DNA from: Kocuria turfanensis
GTDB taxonomy: Bacteria; Actinomycetota; Actinomycetes; Actinomycetales; Micrococcaceae
NCBI RefSeq assembly: GCF_001580365.1
Contig: NZ_CP014480.1
Coordinates: 930,001-994,000 of the forward strand
Length of the DNA stretch: 64,000 nt
Direction: 5' to 3'
Position 1 is the first letter of the stretch. Every line of letters begins with the position of its first letter. Below, one piece after another: positions 36,518-47,192 of this stretch. The translations under genes and the position numbers were made by a program. The notes beneath the pieces are model-generated. The model was not told the DNA's origin. It saw nothing but the letters and a program-made list of their open reading frames with translations, and did no database searches.

Positions 36518-37543
36518 TCAGGCGCCGTCCAGGCCCCGGGCCACGAGCCGGGCGGCCTCGTCGACGGACAGGGGCCGCGGCTGCCCGGGCACGGCCGGGC
36601 GCTGGGCCCGGGTGCGGTCCTGGTCCACCGCGGGGCGGGCCGCCGGCCCGGGCACGGAGCGGGCCACCAGCGAGACCGCCAGGCCCTGCGCGGCGGCCGC
36701 CTGCGCCGGAGCGGGCGCGGCCGGACGCTCCGCCGGAGCGGGTGCCGGCTCCGGGCTCGGCGCGGCCTCCGGGTCGATCTCGCGCACCGCGTGGGAGCCG
36801 GAGCTCCCGGACCGTTCCGCGGGGTCGCCGGGGGCCGTCGCGGGCGCCTCCTCGAGCTCCTCGTCCCCGTCCGCCGGCGTCACCGCGGGCACCACGGCGC
36901 GCAGCCGGGCCAGGCTCACGGCGCCGTGCCGCACGAGCAGCGGGGTCTCCCCGGTGCAGTCGACGATCGTGGACGACACGGGGTCGGCCTCCGGGGTGCC
37001 GGGCCGCCCGGCGGGCCGCGGGCCGTCGTCGAGGTAGACCTCCACGGCGTCGCCGAGCATCCCGACCGCGGCCTCGGCGCTCAGGGCGGCCGGGTGGCCG
37101 GTGCGGTTCGCCGAGGACACGGCCAGCGGACCGCTCTCGATGAGCAGCGCCTGCGCCAGCTCGTCGTCGGGCACGCGCAGGGCCACGGTGCCGTGGGTCT
37201 CGCCGAGGTCCCAGCCCAGGGAGGGGTGGGCGTGCAGGATCAGGGTCAGCCCGCCCGGCCAGAAGGCCGCGGCGAGCGCGCGGGCGTCGTCGGACACCTC
37301 GTCCGCGAGCCCGTCCAGCACCCCGGCGTGGGCGATGAGCACGGGCGGGGGCATCGCCCGCGAACGGCCCTTGGCCGCGAGCAGGGTCGCGACGCCGCGG
37401 GCGGAGAAGGCGTCGGCGCCGATGCCGTAGACGGTGTCGGTGGGCAGCACCACGCAGGCGTCCGCGGCCAGCGCCCGGGCGGCGTGCTTGAGCCCGGCGG
37501 TGCGCTGGGCGATGCTGCTGCAGTCGTAGACGGTGTGGCTCAC
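36518..37543 (-). CDS. L-threonylcarbamoyladenylate synthase (Sua5/TsaC)
   Basis: This enzyme makes threonylcarbamoyl-AMP from Thr, bicarbonate and ATP for the t6A37 modification of tRNAs that read ANN codons. The core (about 1-230) has LPTDTVYGIGADAF, KGRSRAMPPPVL and AVSSANRTGHPA. After it comes a ~110-residue Pro/Ala/Glu-rich tail instead of the Sua5 domain, so it is a TsaC-core protein with a disordered extension. The GTG at 37543 lies four bases after the prmC stop. Confidence 0.9.
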   Translation of the reverse strand: MSHTVYDCSSIAQRTAGLKHAARALAADACVVLPTDTVYGIGADAFSARGVATLLAAKGRSRAMPPPVLIAHAGVLDGLADEVSDDARALAAAFWPGGLTLILHAHPSLGWDLGETHGTVALRVPDDELAQALLIESGPLAVSSANRTGHPAALSAEAAVGMLGDAVEVYLDDGPRPAGRPGTPEADPVSSTIVDCTGETPLLVRHGAVSLARLRAVVPAVTPADGDEELEEAPATAPGDPAERSGSSGSHAVREIDPEAAPSPEPAPAPAERPAAPAPAQAAAAQGLAVSLVARSVPGPAARPAVDQDRTRAQRPAVPGQPRPLSVDEAARLVARGLDGA

Positions 37544-37547
37544 GGTG

Positions 37548-38468
37548 TCATTCTCCCATCTCGTCCGGGGCCGTCTCGTCCGGGGCCGTCTCGTCCGGGG
37601 CCGGTGCGGCAAGCTCCGGGGTCCGTCCGGCCGTGGCGCGGTCCCGCCCCGTGAGGTCCTGGTGGCCCACGACGTCCACCAGGCCCGCCTCCCGGAAGGC
37701 GCGGGCGACGGGCTCCGCCTGGACCTCGGCGTGCTCCATGACGAAGAACCCGCCCGGGCGCAGCAGCCGCACGGCCGAGGCCAGGGCGGCCCGCGGCAGC
37801 TCGAGCCCGTCCTCGCCGCCGCCGTACAGGGCGAGCTCCGGGTCGTGCTCGCGGGCCTCCGGCTCCCGCGGGAGCGCGTCGGCCGGGATGTACGGCGGGT
37901 TGGAGACCACCACGTCGCAGCGGCCCTCGAGCTCGGGGAAGGCGGTGCGCAGGTCTCCGCGGACCAGCTCGGCGCGGGTGCCGCGCAGGTTCCGCGCGGC
38001 CCAGGCGTGGGCGCTCTCGGACAGCTCCACGGCGTGCACCCGGGCCTGCGGCACCTCGTGGGCGACGGAGGCGGCGATCGCCCCGGAGCCCGTGCCCAGG
38101 TCGACCACCCGGGGCCGGTGCACCCCCGCGGCCAGCTGCTGCCGCAGCTCGTCCACGACGGTCTGCACCACGGTCTCCGTCTCGGGCCGGGGCACGAAGA
38201 CGCCGGGCCCGACGGACAGCGTCAGGTAGCGGAAGTGCGCGACGCCGGTGAGGTGCTGCAGCGGGACCCGGCGGGCCCGTTCGGCGACCAGCTCCGCGTA
38301 GCCCGCCGGCTCGTCCCCGCCGATGATGGCGCGCGCCTCGACCTCCCCGCGGGACAGGCCCAGCAGGTGGCCCGCGAGCAGCAGCGCGTCCGTGCGGGCG
38401 GAGTCGATCCCCGCCTCGGCGAGGACCTGTTCCGCCCAGCGCACCGCCTGGCCCAGCGACCTGTGCAT
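37548..38468 (-). CDS. prmC: release factor glutamine methyltransferase
   Basis: This 306-residue enzyme methylates the Gln of the GGQ motif of release factors RF1 and RF2. It shows the N-terminal helical domain, VDLGTGSGAIAAS for S-adenosylmethionine binding, and the catalytic SNPPYIP. It lies directly after prfA, whose product it modifies. The C-terminus carries three A-P-D-E-T-like repeats encoded by 15-bp DNA repeats. Confidence 0.95.
   Translation of the reverse strand: MHRSLGQAVRWAEQVLAEAGIDSARTDALLLAGHLLGLSRGEVEARAIIGGDEPAGYAELVAERARRVPLQHLTGVAHFRYLTLSVGPGVFVPRPETETVVQTVVDELRQQLAAGVHRPRVVDLGTGSGAIAASVAHEVPQARVHAVELSESAHAWAARNLRGTRAELVRGDLRTAFPELEGRCDVVVSNPPYIPADALPREPEAREHDPELALYGGGEDGLELPRAALASAVRLLRPGGFFVMEHAEVQAEPVARAFREAGLVDVVGHQDLTGRDRATAGRTPELAAPAPDETAPDETAPDEMGE
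37560..37604. repeat. 15-bp tandem repeat, 3 copies, at prmC 3' end
   Basis: Three units of ctcgtccggggccgt (last base varied in the third) encode repeated A-P-D-E-T just ahead of the prmC stop codon. The frame is preserved, as in the aquaporin repeat. Confidence 0.85.
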
Positions 38469-38484
38469 GCCCGCTCCCCCGCCC

Positions 38485-39567
38485 TCAGCCGTCCTGCCGG
38501 CCGATGGCTTCGAGCCGGGCCTTCTCGTCCATCTCGATCGCGGACTGCACCACCGGTTCGAGGTCCCCGGCCATCACGTGGTCGAGGTTGTAGGCCTTGT
38601 ACCCGGTGCGGTGGTCGTTGATCCGGTTCTCCGGGAAGTTGTAGGTGCGGATCCGCTCGGAGCGGTCCATGGTGCGCACCTGGGAGCGGCGCTGCGCGGC
38701 GTTCTCCGCGTCGACCTGCTCCTGCTGGTGGGCCAGGATGCGGGCGCGCAGCACCCGCATCGCGGCCTCGCGGTTCTGCAGCTGCGACTTCTCGTTCTGC
38801 ATGGCCACCACGATGCCCGTGGGCAGGTGGGTGATGCGCACCGCGGAGTCGGTGGTGTTCACGGACTGCCCGCCGGGGCCCGAGGACCGGTAGACGTCGA
38901 TCTTCAGGTCGTTCTGGCTGATCTCCACCTCCTCCGGCTCGTCGACCTCCGGGAAGACCAGCACCCCGGCCGCCGAGGTGTGGATCCGGCCCTGGGACTC
39001 GGTGACGGGCACCCGCTGGACGCGGTGCACCCCGCCCTCGTACTTCAGGCGGGCCCACACGCCCTCGGCGGGGTCCGTGGCGGTGGACTTGATGGCCACC
39101 TGGACGTCCTTGTAGCCGCCGAGGTCGGACTCGTTGGTGGAGATGAACTCGGTCTTCCAGCCGCGGGCCTCCGCGTACTTGAGGTACATCCGCAGCAGGT
39201 CCCCGGCGAAGAGCGCGGACTCGTCCCCGCCCTCCCCCGCCTTGACCTCCAGGATGACGTTGCGCCCGTCGTCCGGGTCGCGGGGCACGAGCAGCCGGCG
39301 CAGCCGCTCCCGGGCCGCGGTGAGCTGCTCCTCCAGCGCGGGGATCTCCTCGGCGAACTCCGGCTCCTCGTCGGCGAGCTCCCGGGCCGCCCCGAGGTCC
39401 TCCTCGAGACGCCGCACCCGGTGGTGGGTCTCGGCGATGCCGTTGAGCTCGGCGTAGCGGCGTCCCAGCTTCCGGGCCCGGCCCGGCTCGGCGTGCACCG
39501 CGGGGTCGGCGAGCTGGCGCTGCAGCTCGGCGTGCTCGTCGAGCAGGGACTGGATCGGGTCCGGCAT
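38485..39567 (-). CDS. prfA: peptide chain release factor 1
   Basis: This 360-residue factor reads UAA and UAG. The anticodon-like tripeptide is PVT in [15 protein letters not shown] (PAT in Escherichia coli), which marks it as RF1 rather than RF2. The peptidyl-tRNA hydrolysis motif is [10 protein letters not shown]. Length is normal. It is followed 16 bases later by prmC. The ribosomal protein gene rpmE, usual between rho and prfA in this gene order, is absent. Confidence 0.97.
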   Translation of the reverse strand: MPDPIQSLLDEHAELQRQLADPAVHAEPGRARKLGRRYAELNGIAETHHRVRRLEEDLGAARELADEEPEFAEEIPALEEQLTAARERLRRLLVPRDPDDGRNVILEVKAGEGGDESALFAGDLLRMYLKYAEARGWKTEFISTNESDLGGYKDVQVAIKSTATDPAEGVWARLKYEGGVHRVQRVPVTESQGRIHTSAAGVLVFPEVDEPEEVEISQNDLKIDVYRSSGPGGQSVNTTDSAVRITHLPTGIVVAMQNEKSQLQNREAAMRVLRARILAHQQEQVDAENAAQRRSQVRTMDRSERIRTYNFPENRINDHRTGYKAYNLDHVMAGDLEPVVQSAIEMDEKARLEAIGRQDG

Positions 39568-39637
39568 GGGACGCTCCTTCTTCGGGCGGCGGGGACGACG
39601 GCGACGGGTCGCGGGCGCGGCGCCCGGACACGACGAC

Positions 39638-39681
39638 GCCGCCGCGGCCCCGACCGGGTGTCCGGTGCGGGCCGCGGCGGC
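39638..39681 (-). terminator. hairpin downstream of rho
   Basis: A 13-bp perfect stem (39638-39650 and 39669-39681) continues inwards with a 5-bp stem accgg/ccggt around a 4-base loop. It begins ten bases after the rho stop and probably ends or attenuates the rho transcript before prfA. Confidence 0.65.
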
Positions 39682-39691
39682 AGCGGGTGCG

Positions 39692-41926
39692 CTAGCGGTC
39701 GCTCTCGGAGCGGGCCGACAACGTGGTCTTCTGCACCTGGAGCAGGAACTCGGTGTTGGACTGGGTGTCCCGCAGCTTGTTCGTCAGCAGCTCCAGCGCC
39801 TGCTGCTGGTCCAGGCCGGAGAGCACCCGGCGCAGCTTCCACATGATCTTGATCTCGTCGGGCGAGAGCAGGTTCTCCTCGCGGCGGGTGCCCGAGGAGT
39901 TGACGTCCACGGCCGGGTAGATCCGCTTGTCCGCGAGCGAGCGGGACAGGCGCAGCTCCATGTTGCCGGTGCCCTTGAACTCCTCGAAGATGACCTCGTC
40001 CATCTTGGACCCGGTCTCCACCAGGGCGGTCGCGAGGATGGTCAGCGAGCCGCCGTTCTCGATGTTGCGGGCTGCGCCGAAGAACTTCTTCGGCGGGTAC
40101 AGCGCCGCGGAGTCCACGCCGCCGGACAGGATGCGGCCGGAGGCGGGGGCCGAGAGGTTGTAGGCACGGCCCAGGCGGGTCATGGAGTCCAGCAGGACCA
40201 CCACGTCCATGCCCATCTCCACCAGGCGCTTGGCCCGCTCGATCGCCAGCTCGGCGACCGTGGTGTGGTCGTCGGCCGGGCGGTCGAAGGTCGAGGCGAT
40301 GACCTCGCCCTTCACGGTGCGCTGCATGTCCGTGACCTCCTCGGGGCGCTCGTCGACGAGCACCATCATGAGGTGGACCTCGGGGTTGTTCGTGGTGATC
40401 GCGTTGGCGATCGCCTGCAGCATCAGCGTCTTGCCGGCCTTGGGCGGGGACACGATCAGGCCGCGCTGGCCCTTGCCGATGGGCGCGACGAGGTCGACGA
40501 CGCGGGGCCCGATCTTCTTGGGCTCCGTCTCCAGGCGCAGCCGCTCCTGCGGGTAGAGCGGGATCAGCTTGCCGAAGTCCACGCGGTCCTTGTTGTCCTC
40601 GGCCTTCTTGCCGTTGACCGTGGTCAGCTGGACGAGGGCATTGAACTTCTGCCGCGTGTTGTTCTGCTGCTCGCCGTCGCGCGGGGCACGGATCGCGCCC
40701 ACCACCGCGTCACCCTTGCGCAGGTTGTGCTTCTTGACCTGGGCGAGGCTGACGTAGACGTCGTTCGGGCCCGGCAGGTAGCCGGACGTGCGCACGAACG
40801 CGTAGTTGTCCAGCACGTCCAGGATGCCCGCCACGGGCAGCAGCACGTCGTCCTCGGTGAACTCCGTGTCGTCGACCTCGGGGCCGGAGCTGCGCCCGCG
40901 TCGGTTACGGCGCTCGTTGCGCTCGGCGCGGTCGTTGCGCTCGTTGCGCTCATTGCGGTCCCGGTCGTTGCGGTTGCGGTTGCGGCGGCTGCGCCGGCTG
41001 CCGCCCTCCCCGTCCTGGCCGCGGTTGTCCTGGCCGCGGTTGTCCTGGCCGCGGTTGTCCTGGCCCTTGGGCTCCTGGCCCTTCGACTCCTGGGACTTGC
41101 CGCCCTTGCCGCGGCCGTCGTTCTTGTCCTGGCCGTTCTTGTCCTGACCGCCCTTGTCCTGGCGGTTGTCCTGACCCCGGTTGTCCTGACCGCCCTTGTC
41201 CTGGCGGTTGTCCTGGCCGCGGTTCTGGTTGCGGCTGCGGTCCTGCTTCGACGGGTCCTCGTCGCGGCCGTCGGCCGAGGGGCGGGCCTCCTCGGCGCGC
41301 TGCGTGCTCTCCTGGCCGTTGCCGCCGTTGTCCTCACGGCTGCGGTTGCGCCGGTTGCGGTTGCGGCCGCGGCCGCCCTCGCCCTCCGGCCCGGAGGCGT
41401 CCTCGCCGGACGGCGCCGGGGCGGACTGCGCGGTGGTGGGCTGGGCGGGGGTGGACCCGTCTGCGGCGGACGGGGTGCTCGGCTCGCCGGCCTCGGCCGG
41501 ACGCGCGGAGCCGTCCTGCTCCGCGGGGGCCACCACGCCGGTGCTGGTGGCCCGGCGGGAGCGGCTGCGCCGCTGCGGCGGGGCGTCCTGGCCGCCCTGC
41601 TCGGCGTCGGGCTGGGCCGCCGCGGCGGGCCGGCCGGAGTCCTCCGCGGGACGCTCGGCGGGGGCGGCGTGCTGGTCGGCGGTCTTCTCCACCGTCTGGG
41701 CGATCTTCTGCTCGACGGCGCGGTCGCGGTCGGCCACGGCGCCGCCGCGCTGGTGGGCGGCGATCGCGTCGACGAGCAGGCTCTTGCGCATCCGGCGGGC
41801 GCCGGTGATGCCGAGCTGCGAGGCGAGCGCCTGGAGCTGGGCCAGCTTGAGCGCGGACAGGCCCGCGTTCCTGGTGTCGGTGGTGGTCTCTTCCGTACCC
41901 GTGGAAAGGTCGGTGGTCTCGGTCAC
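39692..41926 (-). CDS. rho: transcription termination factor Rho, with large N-terminal insertion
   Basis: This 744-residue hexameric RNA helicase compares with ~420 residues in Escherichia coli. A Rho_N helical domain (about 22-62) is followed by ~290 residues of low-complexity sequence rich in Arg, Asp, Asn, Gln and Gly, including N-R-G-Q-D repeats. Next come the cold-shock-like primary RNA-binding domain ([12 protein letters not shown]) and the ATPase with [20 protein letters not shown] and [21 protein letters not shown]. Such insertions are known in Micrococcus-type Rho and widen RNA choice. The GTG at 41926 follows AAGGA. Confidence 0.96.
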   Translation of the reverse strand: MTETTDLSTGTEETTTDTRNAGLSALKLAQLQALASQLGITGARRMRKSLLVDAIAAHQRGGAVADRDRAVEQKIAQTVEKTADQHAAPAERPAEDSGRPAAAAQPDAEQGGQDAPPQRRSRSRRATSTGVVAPAEQDGSARPAEAGEPSTPSAADGSTPAQPTTAQSAPAPSGEDASGPEGEGGRGRNRNRRNRSREDNGGNGQESTQRAEEARPSADGRDEDPSKQDRSRNQNRGQDNRQDKGGQDNRGQDNRQDKGGQDKNGQDKNDGRGKGGKSQESKGQEPKGQDNRGQDNRGQDNRGQDGEGGSRRSRRNRNRNDRDRNERNERNDRAERNERRNRRGRSSGPEVDDTEFTEDDVLLPVAGILDVLDNYAFVRTSGYLPGPNDVYVSLAQVKKHNLRKGDAVVGAIRAPRDGEQQNNTRQKFNALVQLTTVNGKKAEDNKDRVDFGKLIPLYPQERLRLETEPKKIGPRVVDLVAPIGKGQRGLIVSPPKAGKTLMLQAIANAITTNNPEVHLMMVLVDERPEEVTDMQRTVKGEVIASTFDRPADDHTTVAELAIERAKRLVEMGMDVVVLLDSMTRLGRAYNLSAPASGRILSGGVDSAALYPPKKFFGAARNIENGGSLTILATALVETGSKMDEVIFEEFKGTGNMELRLSRSLADKRIYPAVDVNSSGTRREENLLSPDEIKIMWKLRRVLSGLDQQQALELLTNKLRDTQSNTEFLLQVQKTTLSARSESDR
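41014..41058. repeat. 15-bp repeats inside the Rho insertion
   Basis: Three perfect copies of cctggccgcggttgt encode repeated N-R-G-Q-D. Further related units occur nearby (about 41120-41225). The insertion seems to have grown by in-frame slippage of short units. Confidence 0.8.
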
Positions 41927-42250
41927 GAAGTGTCCTTCTCCCTCGGTGGGGGGTCCGTGGATCTCAGAGTCCAGGACCGTGATGGGTTCCCGGCGGGCCG
42001 CGAACGCGGGCCGCCGGCGGCGGGGCGCACTTCAGGGCGCGGCAGCCTGGGCGAACAGGGTGTCACCCGTCAGATCGTGGTGCGCCCCGGTCCGCAGAGA
42101 GCGGGCCGGTGCACCGTCGGCATCGTGGAAGCAGGTGCCGGCGGGGGATCACCGGAGGACCGGAGCGGTGGAGGCGAGGAATCGAGGGCATCCGCCCGGG
42201 GCGACGCCCCTCATGATGCCCGCTGTCCTCACCGCGCCGGGCGCGGTCTC
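41927..42250 (-). promoter_or_regulatory. rho leader and thrB terminator region
   Basis: This 324-bp region has no gene. Near thrB are nested stems: gggcatc/gatgccc (42186-42192 and 42215-42221) enclosing ggggcg/cgcccc (42198-42210), and an 8-bp dyad at 42231-42247. They look like the thrB terminator or an attenuator. The remaining ~250 bp would be the rho promoter and leader; no clear -10 was chosen. Rho leaders are often autoregulated. Confidence 0.45.
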
Positions 42251-43207
42251 CTACCCCTGGATCTTCTGCGGGTGCTTCTCCAGCTTAGCACCCTGCCCGT
42301 CGACCCGCAGACGGAGGACACGCCAGGAGACCCCCGCGGCCCCGGCGCCGGCCGGGACGAGCTCCGCCAGGGCGCCCTCGGTCGCCTCCGCCTGCGCCGC
42401 GCCCGCGGCCAGGACCAGGACGGTCGGGCCGGCGCCCGAGATCATGGCGGGCAGCCCCCGTTCCCGCAGGTCCGCCATGAGCCGGGCGCTCGGGGGCATC
42501 GCCGAGGCCCGGTACGGCTGGTGCAGCCGGTCCTCGGTGGCCGGCAGCAGCAGCTCGGGGCGGCGGGTCAGGGCCTCGACGAGCAGCGCCGTCCGTCCGG
42601 CGTTGACCGAGGCGTCGTGGTGCGGGACGGTCGCGGGCAGCAGGGACCGTGCGAGCCGGGTGGGCACCTCGTAGTCGGGGATCGCGACCACCGGCATCAC
42701 GTCCTCGTGCACGGTCACGGGGGCGCTGCGGTAGCCCTCGGGCCCGCTCCAGGAGATGACGAGGCCCCCGTAGAGGGACGGGGCCACGTTGTCCGGGTGG
42801 CCCTCCATCGCGGCGGCGACCTGCAGCAGCTGCCGGTCGTCGAGGGCGCGCCCGGCGGGCAGCAGCGCGTTCGCCGCGAGCACGCCCGCCACCACGGCGG
42901 AGGCGCTCGAGCCCATGCCCCGTCCGTGCGGGATGCGGTTGGTCGCCTCGAGCCGCAGTCCGGGCAGGTGCTCGACGCCCGCGGCGCGGAAGGCGGCGCG
43001 CATGGCGCGCACCACCAGGTGCTCCGCGGTGCGCGGCACGGCCTGCGAGCCCTCGCCGTGCAGCTCGAACTCCAGCCCCGCCTCGGTCACCGTCACGGCG
43101 AGGTCGTCGTAGTGGCCGAGGGCCAGGCCCAGGCTGTCGTAGCCGGGGCCCACGTTGCCCGTGGACCCGGGCACGCTCAGCTCGACCCGCTGCCCGATCT
43201 CGAACAT
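42251..43207 (-). CDS. thrB: homoserine kinase
   Basis: This 318-residue GHMP kinase phosphorylates homoserine, the step before threonine synthase. The ATP-binding segment is IPHGRGMGSSASAVVAG, the N-terminal part has PGSTGNVGPGYDSLGLAL, and the C-terminal GHMP motif is AMISGAGPTVLVLA. It follows thrC by six bases in the hom-thrC-thrB operon. Confidence 0.96.
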   Translation of the reverse strand: MFEIGQRVELSVPGSTGNVGPGYDSLGLALGHYDDLAVTVTEAGLEFELHGEGSQAVPRTAEHLVVRAMRAAFRAAGVEHLPGLRLEATNRIPHGRGMGSSASAVVAGVLAANALLPAGRALDDRQLLQVAAAMEGHPDNVAPSLYGGLVISWSGPEGYRSAPVTVHEDVMPVVAIPDYEVPTRLARSLLPATVPHHDASVNAGRTALLVEALTRRPELLLPATEDRLHQPYRASAMPPSARLMADLRERGLPAMISGAGPTVLVLAAGAAQAEATEGALAELVPAGAGAAGVSWRVLRLRVDGQGAKLEKHPQKIQG

Positions 43208-43213
43208 CCGCGC

Positions 43214-44323
43214 CTACTCCAGGCCCAGCGCCGCGGCCACGGCCACGACGTCGAAGGGCACCCGCTTCGGCTCGGCCAGCGAGGGGTCCTCCAGCTCGGC
43301 GGCCTTCACGGCCCACTGCGGGTCCTTCAGCCCGTGGCCGGTCACGGTGATCACGATCGTGGCACCGGTGGGCGCCTCGCCGGCGGCGTGCTTCTGGAGC
43401 AGCCCGGCCACGCCCGCGGCGGAGCCGGGCTCCACGAACACGCCCTCCTGCGCGGAGAGCCAGCGGTGGGCGGCGAGGATCTCGTCGTCGGAGACGGAGC
43501 CGATGAGCCCGCCGGACTCGTCCCGGGCGGCGATCGCGGTGTCCCAGGAGGCCGGGTTGCCGATCCGGATGGCAGTGGCGATGGTCTCGGGCTCGGTGAC
43601 CGGGTGGCCGAGCACCAGCGGGGCGGCGCCCTCGGCCTGGAAGCCCCACATCACGGGCAGCTTCGTCGACGCGGCCGGCAGCTCCCCGGCGGTCGCGGAG
43701 TCGTAGGGCCGGGCGTACTCCTGGTAGCCCTTCCAGTACGCGGTGATGTTGCCCGCGTTGCCCACCGGCAGCAGGTGGTAGTCCGGGGCGTCGCCGAGGG
43801 TGTCGACCACCTCGAACGCGCCGGTCTTCTGCCCCTCGATCCGGTAGGGGTTCACGGAGTTCACCAGGAACACGGGGTAGGACTCGGAGAGCTTGCGGGC
43901 GACCTCCAGGCAGTTGTCGAAGTTGCCGTCCACCTGGAGGATGTCCGCCCCGTGCGCCACGGCCTGGGAGAGCTTGCCCATGGCGATCCGCCCCTCGGGC
44001 ACGAGCACCGCGCAGGTGAGCCCGGCCTGCTTGGCGTAGGCCGCGGCGGACGCCGAGGTGTTGCCGGTCGAGGCGCACACGACGGCCTCGGCGCCCTCCT
44101 CCTTGGCCTTGGTGATCGCCATGGTCATGCCCCGGTCCTTGAACGAGCCGGTCGGGTTCATCCCCTCGAACTTCAGCCAGACCGTGTTGCCGGTGAGCTC
44201 CGACAGGGCGCGGGCCCGGATGAGCGGCGTGCCGCCCTCCCCCATGGTGATGACCTCGGTGGAGTCGGTGACCGGCAGCCGGTCCCGGTACTCGTTGATG
44301 ACGCCCTGCCAGACGTGTGCCAT
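43214..44323 (-). CDS. thrC: threonine synthase
   Basis: This 369-residue PLP enzyme turns O-phosphohomoserine into threonine. The PLP lysine lies in [11 protein letters not shown], the phosphate cradle in [15 protein letters not shown], and [15 protein letters not shown] is also conserved. It is the shorter, actinobacterial type I form without the N-terminal extension of plant enzymes. The ATG at 44323 follows AGGAAGAG. Confidence 0.96.
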   Translation of the reverse strand: MAHVWQGVINEYRDRLPVTDSTEVITMGEGGTPLIRARALSELTGNTVWLKFEGMNPTGSFKDRGMTMAITKAKEEGAEAVVCASTGNTSASAAAYAKQAGLTCAVLVPEGRIAMGKLSQAVAHGADILQVDGNFDNCLEVARKLSESYPVFLVNSVNPYRIEGQKTGAFEVVDTLGDAPDYHLLPVGNAGNITAYWKGYQEYARPYDSATAGELPAASTKLPVMWGFQAEGAAPLVLGHPVTEPETIATAIRIGNPASWDTAIAARDESGGLIGSVSDDEILAAHRWLSAQEGVFVEPGSAAGVAGLLQKHAAGEAPTGATIVITVTGHGLKDPQWAVKAAELEDPSLAEPKRVPFDVVAVAAALGLE

Positions 44324-44415
44324 GTGCTGGATCTCTTCCTGTGGACTGCGAACGGTGCGGTGGGGTGCTGGTGCCCCGGGGCGGGCGGCGCCGTGCGGGC
44401 GGACGCCGCCGGGGA

Positions 44416-45738
44416 TCAGTCGGCGTGCTCCACGCGGATCACGCCGGTGACGTCCTCGACGAAGGGCAGCTCGCGCAGGGCCTCCACGGTGGCCGTGAGG
44501 TCCTTGTTCGTGCCCCGGTGGGTCACCAGGCGGATCTCGGAGCGCTGCGCGGTCCCGTGCGGGTCGTCCTTCTGCTGCATCGTGTAGATGGACACGCCGT
44601 GGTCGGCGAAGACCTGGGCGATCCGCGCCAGGACGCCGAGCCGGTCCTGCACGGTGAGGGTGATGGAGAAGCTGGTGCGCACGTCGTCCATGGGCACCGC
44701 GGGCAGCTGGGCGTGCGGCTCCGCGCCCTGGGCCGGGGCCCCGAGCACCAGGCGGCGGGCCGCCGAGACGAAGTCGCCCAGCACGGCCGAGGCGGTGGGG
44801 GCGCCGCCGGCGCCGGCGCCGTAGAACATCAGGGACCCGGCGTTCGCGGCCTCGACGAACACGGCGTTGTAGGCGCCGTGCACGCCGGCCAGGGGGTGCT
44901 CGCGCGGGATCATGGTGGGGGTGACGCGCAGGTTCACCCCGCCCGCGCAGCGCTCGCACACGGCGAGGAGCTTGATGACGTAGCCGGCCTCCGCGGCCGC
45001 GGCGACGTCCTCGGCGGTGACGCCGGTGATGCCGCGGCAGTAGACGTCGTCGATGGTGAAGGTGGAGTGGAAGGCCAGGGACGCCAGGATCGCGGCCTTG
45101 GCCGCGGCGTCGTGGCCCTCGACGTCGGCGGTCGGGTCCGCCTCGGCGTAGCCCAGCCGCTGGGCCTCGGCGAGCGCGTCGTCGAACTGCGCGCCGGTGG
45201 TGTCCATCTGGTCGAGGATGTAGTTGGTGGTGCCGTTCATGATGCCCAGCACGCGGTCCACCCGGTCCCCCGCCAGGGAGTCGGCCATGGGCCGCACGAT
45301 CGGGATCGCCCCGGCCACGGCGGCCTCGTAGGAGAGGGGCACCCCGGCGTCGTCGGCCGCGTCCTGCAGCTGGCGGCCGTGCCGGGCGATGAGCGCCTTG
45401 TTGCCCGAGATCACCGGCTTGCCCGCGTGCAGGGCGCGCAGGATGCGGCTGCGGGCGGGCTCGATGCCCCCGGTGAGCTCGATGACCACGTCCGCGGCGT
45501 CGATGAGGGCCTCGGCGTCGGTGGTGAACAGCTCCTCGGGCAGCTCCACGGTCCGCCGCGCGGCGAGGTCCCGCACGGCGATGCCGGCCAGCTCGATGGG
45601 GGCGCCCACGCGGGCGGCCATCTCGGTGCTGTGGTCGAGGAGGATGCGGGCCACCTCGGCGCCGACGTTTCCTGCCCCGAGCAGGGCGACCTTCACGGTC
45701 GTGGTCGGGCGGGGGGTCGCAGGGGTCGAGTCGCTCAA
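44416..45738 (-). CDS. hom: homoserine dehydrogenase
   Basis: This 440-residue enzyme reduces aspartate semialdehyde to homoserine, the branch point to Thr and Met. The NAD(P) motif is [12 protein letters not shown], the catalytic region has [14 protein letters not shown] and [18 protein letters not shown], and a C-terminal ACT domain ([22 protein letters not shown]) suggests feedback control by threonine. The start is TTG at 45738, joined directly to the lysA stop as TGATTG, with GGGAGC upstream; the rare start may limit its rate. Confidence 0.96.
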   Translation of the reverse strand: MSDSTPATPRPTTTVKVALLGAGNVGAEVARILLDHSTEMAARVGAPIELAGIAVRDLAARRTVELPEELFTTDAEALIDAADVVIELTGGIEPARSRILRALHAGKPVISGNKALIARHGRQLQDAADDAGVPLSYEAAVAGAIPIVRPMADSLAGDRVDRVLGIMNGTTNYILDQMDTTGAQFDDALAEAQRLGYAEADPTADVEGHDAAAKAAILASLAFHSTFTIDDVYCRGITGVTAEDVAAAAEAGYVIKLLAVCERCAGGVNLRVTPTMIPREHPLAGVHGAYNAVFVEAANAGSLMFYGAGAGGAPTASAVLGDFVSAARRLVLGAPAQGAEPHAQLPAVPMDDVRTSFSITLTVQDRLGVLARIAQVFADHGVSIYTMQQKDDPHGTAQRSEIRLVTHRGTNKDLTATVEALRELPFVEDVTGVIRVEHAD

Positions 45739-47187
45739 TCAGGCTCCCAGGTCGCGGGCGAACAGGTCTTCTTCGGTCTCGCCCCGCACGATGAGCCGGG
45801 CCTCGGGCCCGTCCGCGGCGGTGCGCACGGCGACGACCGGCGGGCGGGCGATCCAGTTGTAGTTGCTGGCCAGGGCCCAGCAGTAGGCGCCCGTGGCAGG
45901 CACGGCCAGGACGTCGCCGGGGGCGAGGTCCTCGGGCAGGTAGACGTCGCGGACCACGACGTCCCCGGACTCGCAGTGCTTGCCGACCACCCGGGAGAGC
46001 ACGGGGGCGCCCTCGGCGCGGCGGTTGGCGAGCACGGCGGTGTAGTCCGCGCCGTAGAGCACCGGACGGGCGTTGTCGCTCATCCCGCCGTCCACCGACA
46101 CGTAGCGCCGCCGGGCGCCGTCCTCGACGGTCACGGTCTTCAGCGTGCCCACGGTGTAGAGGGTGCACGCGGAGGGACCGGAGATCGCCCGGCCGGGCTC
46201 GATCGACAGGTGCGGGACGGCCATGTGCAGGGACCGGGCCGTGGCGGCCACCTGGTCGGCCAGGGACTCGGCGATCTCGCGCGCCGGGCGCGGGGTGTCC
46301 GCCTCGGTGTAGGCGATGCCGTAGCCGCCGCCGAGGTCGAGCTCCGGCAGGGTCAGCCCGAAGCGCTCGTCGGCCTGCGCCATGAGGGTCAGCACCCGCT
46401 CGGCGGCCTTCCCGAAGCCGTCGGCGTCGAAGATCTGGGAGCCGATGTGGCAGTGCAGGCCGCGCAGGTCGAGGTCGGGGTCCACCACGCAGGCGGCGAC
46501 GGCCTGCATCGCGGGGCTGTCCCCGCCGTCCTCGGGCGCGGCCAGGGACAGGCCGAACTTCTGGTCCTCGTGGGCGGTGGCGATGAACTCGTGCGTGGAG
46601 GCGTGCACCCCCGGGGTCACCCGGATCATCACCGGCGCCACGACGCCCAGGGTGCGCGCCAGGTGGGCGACGAGCTCGATCTCGGCCAGGGAGTCCACCA
46701 CGATCCGCCCGAGCCCGTTGTCGAGGGCGCGGGTGATCTCGGCGGCCGACTTGTTGTTGCCGTGCAGCGCGATCCGGGCCGGCTCCATGCCGCCGCGCAG
46801 GGCCACGGCCAGCTCCCCGCCCGAGGAGGTGTCGACGTTGAGCCCCTCCTCGCGGATCCATCGCACCACCTCGGTGGTCAGGAAGGACTTCCCGGCGTAG
46901 TAGACGGAGACCTCCGCCCCGATCCGCGCGAACGCCTCGGTGAAGGCGGCGCGGAACTCCCGGGCGCGGGCCCGGAAGGTGTCCTCGGAGTAGACGTAGG
47001 AGGGGGTCCCGTAGCGCTCGGCGAGCTCCGTGGCGGGGATCCCCGCCACGGTCAGCACTCCCTCGGCGTCGCGCCGGAACGCCTCGGGCCAGATGGCCGG
47101 GTCGAGCGCGTCGAGGTCCTCGGGCACGCTGAGCCACTGCGGGGCCAGCGGCGAGCCCCCGGTGCGGGTGGTGGGGTCGGCGGTCAT
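45739..47187 (-). CDS. lysA: diaminopimelate decarboxylase
   Basis: This 482-residue PLP enzyme makes L-lysine from meso-diaminopimelate. The PLP lysine is in [10 protein letters not shown], the [10 protein letters not shown] and [12 protein letters not shown] blocks are typical, and [10 protein letters not shown] and CESGDVV complete the active site. The ATG at 47187 follows the argS stop by five bases; the hom start abuts its stop. Confidence 0.96.
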   Translation of the reverse strand: MTADPTTRTGGSPLAPQWLSVPEDLDALDPAIWPEAFRRDAEGVLTVAGIPATELAERYGTPSYVYSEDTFRARAREFRAAFTEAFARIGAEVSVYYAGKSFLTTEVVRWIREEGLNVDTSSGGELAVALRGGMEPARIALHGNNKSAAEITRALDNGLGRIVVDSLAEIELVAHLARTLGVVAPVMIRVTPGVHASTHEFIATAHEDQKFGLSLAAPEDGGDSPAMQAVAACVVDPDLDLRGLHCHIGSQIFDADGFGKAAERVLTLMAQADERFGLTLPELDLGGGYGIAYTEADTPRPAREIAESLADQVAATARSLHMAVPHLSIEPGRAISGPSACTLYTVGTLKTVTVEDGARRRYVSVDGGMSDNARPVLYGADYTAVLANRRAEGAPVLSRVVGKHCESGDVVVRDVYLPEDLAPGDVLAVPATGAYCWALASNYNWIARPPVVAVRTAADGPEARLIVRGETEEDLFARDLGA

Positions 47188-47192
47188 GCGAA

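Noticed and set aside
39566-44587. A 1673-codon open frame on the plus strand opposite prfA, rho, thrB and thrC
   Set aside because: It is a GC-driven shadow: low-complexity composition, no domain, and it runs antisense to five well-supported genes.
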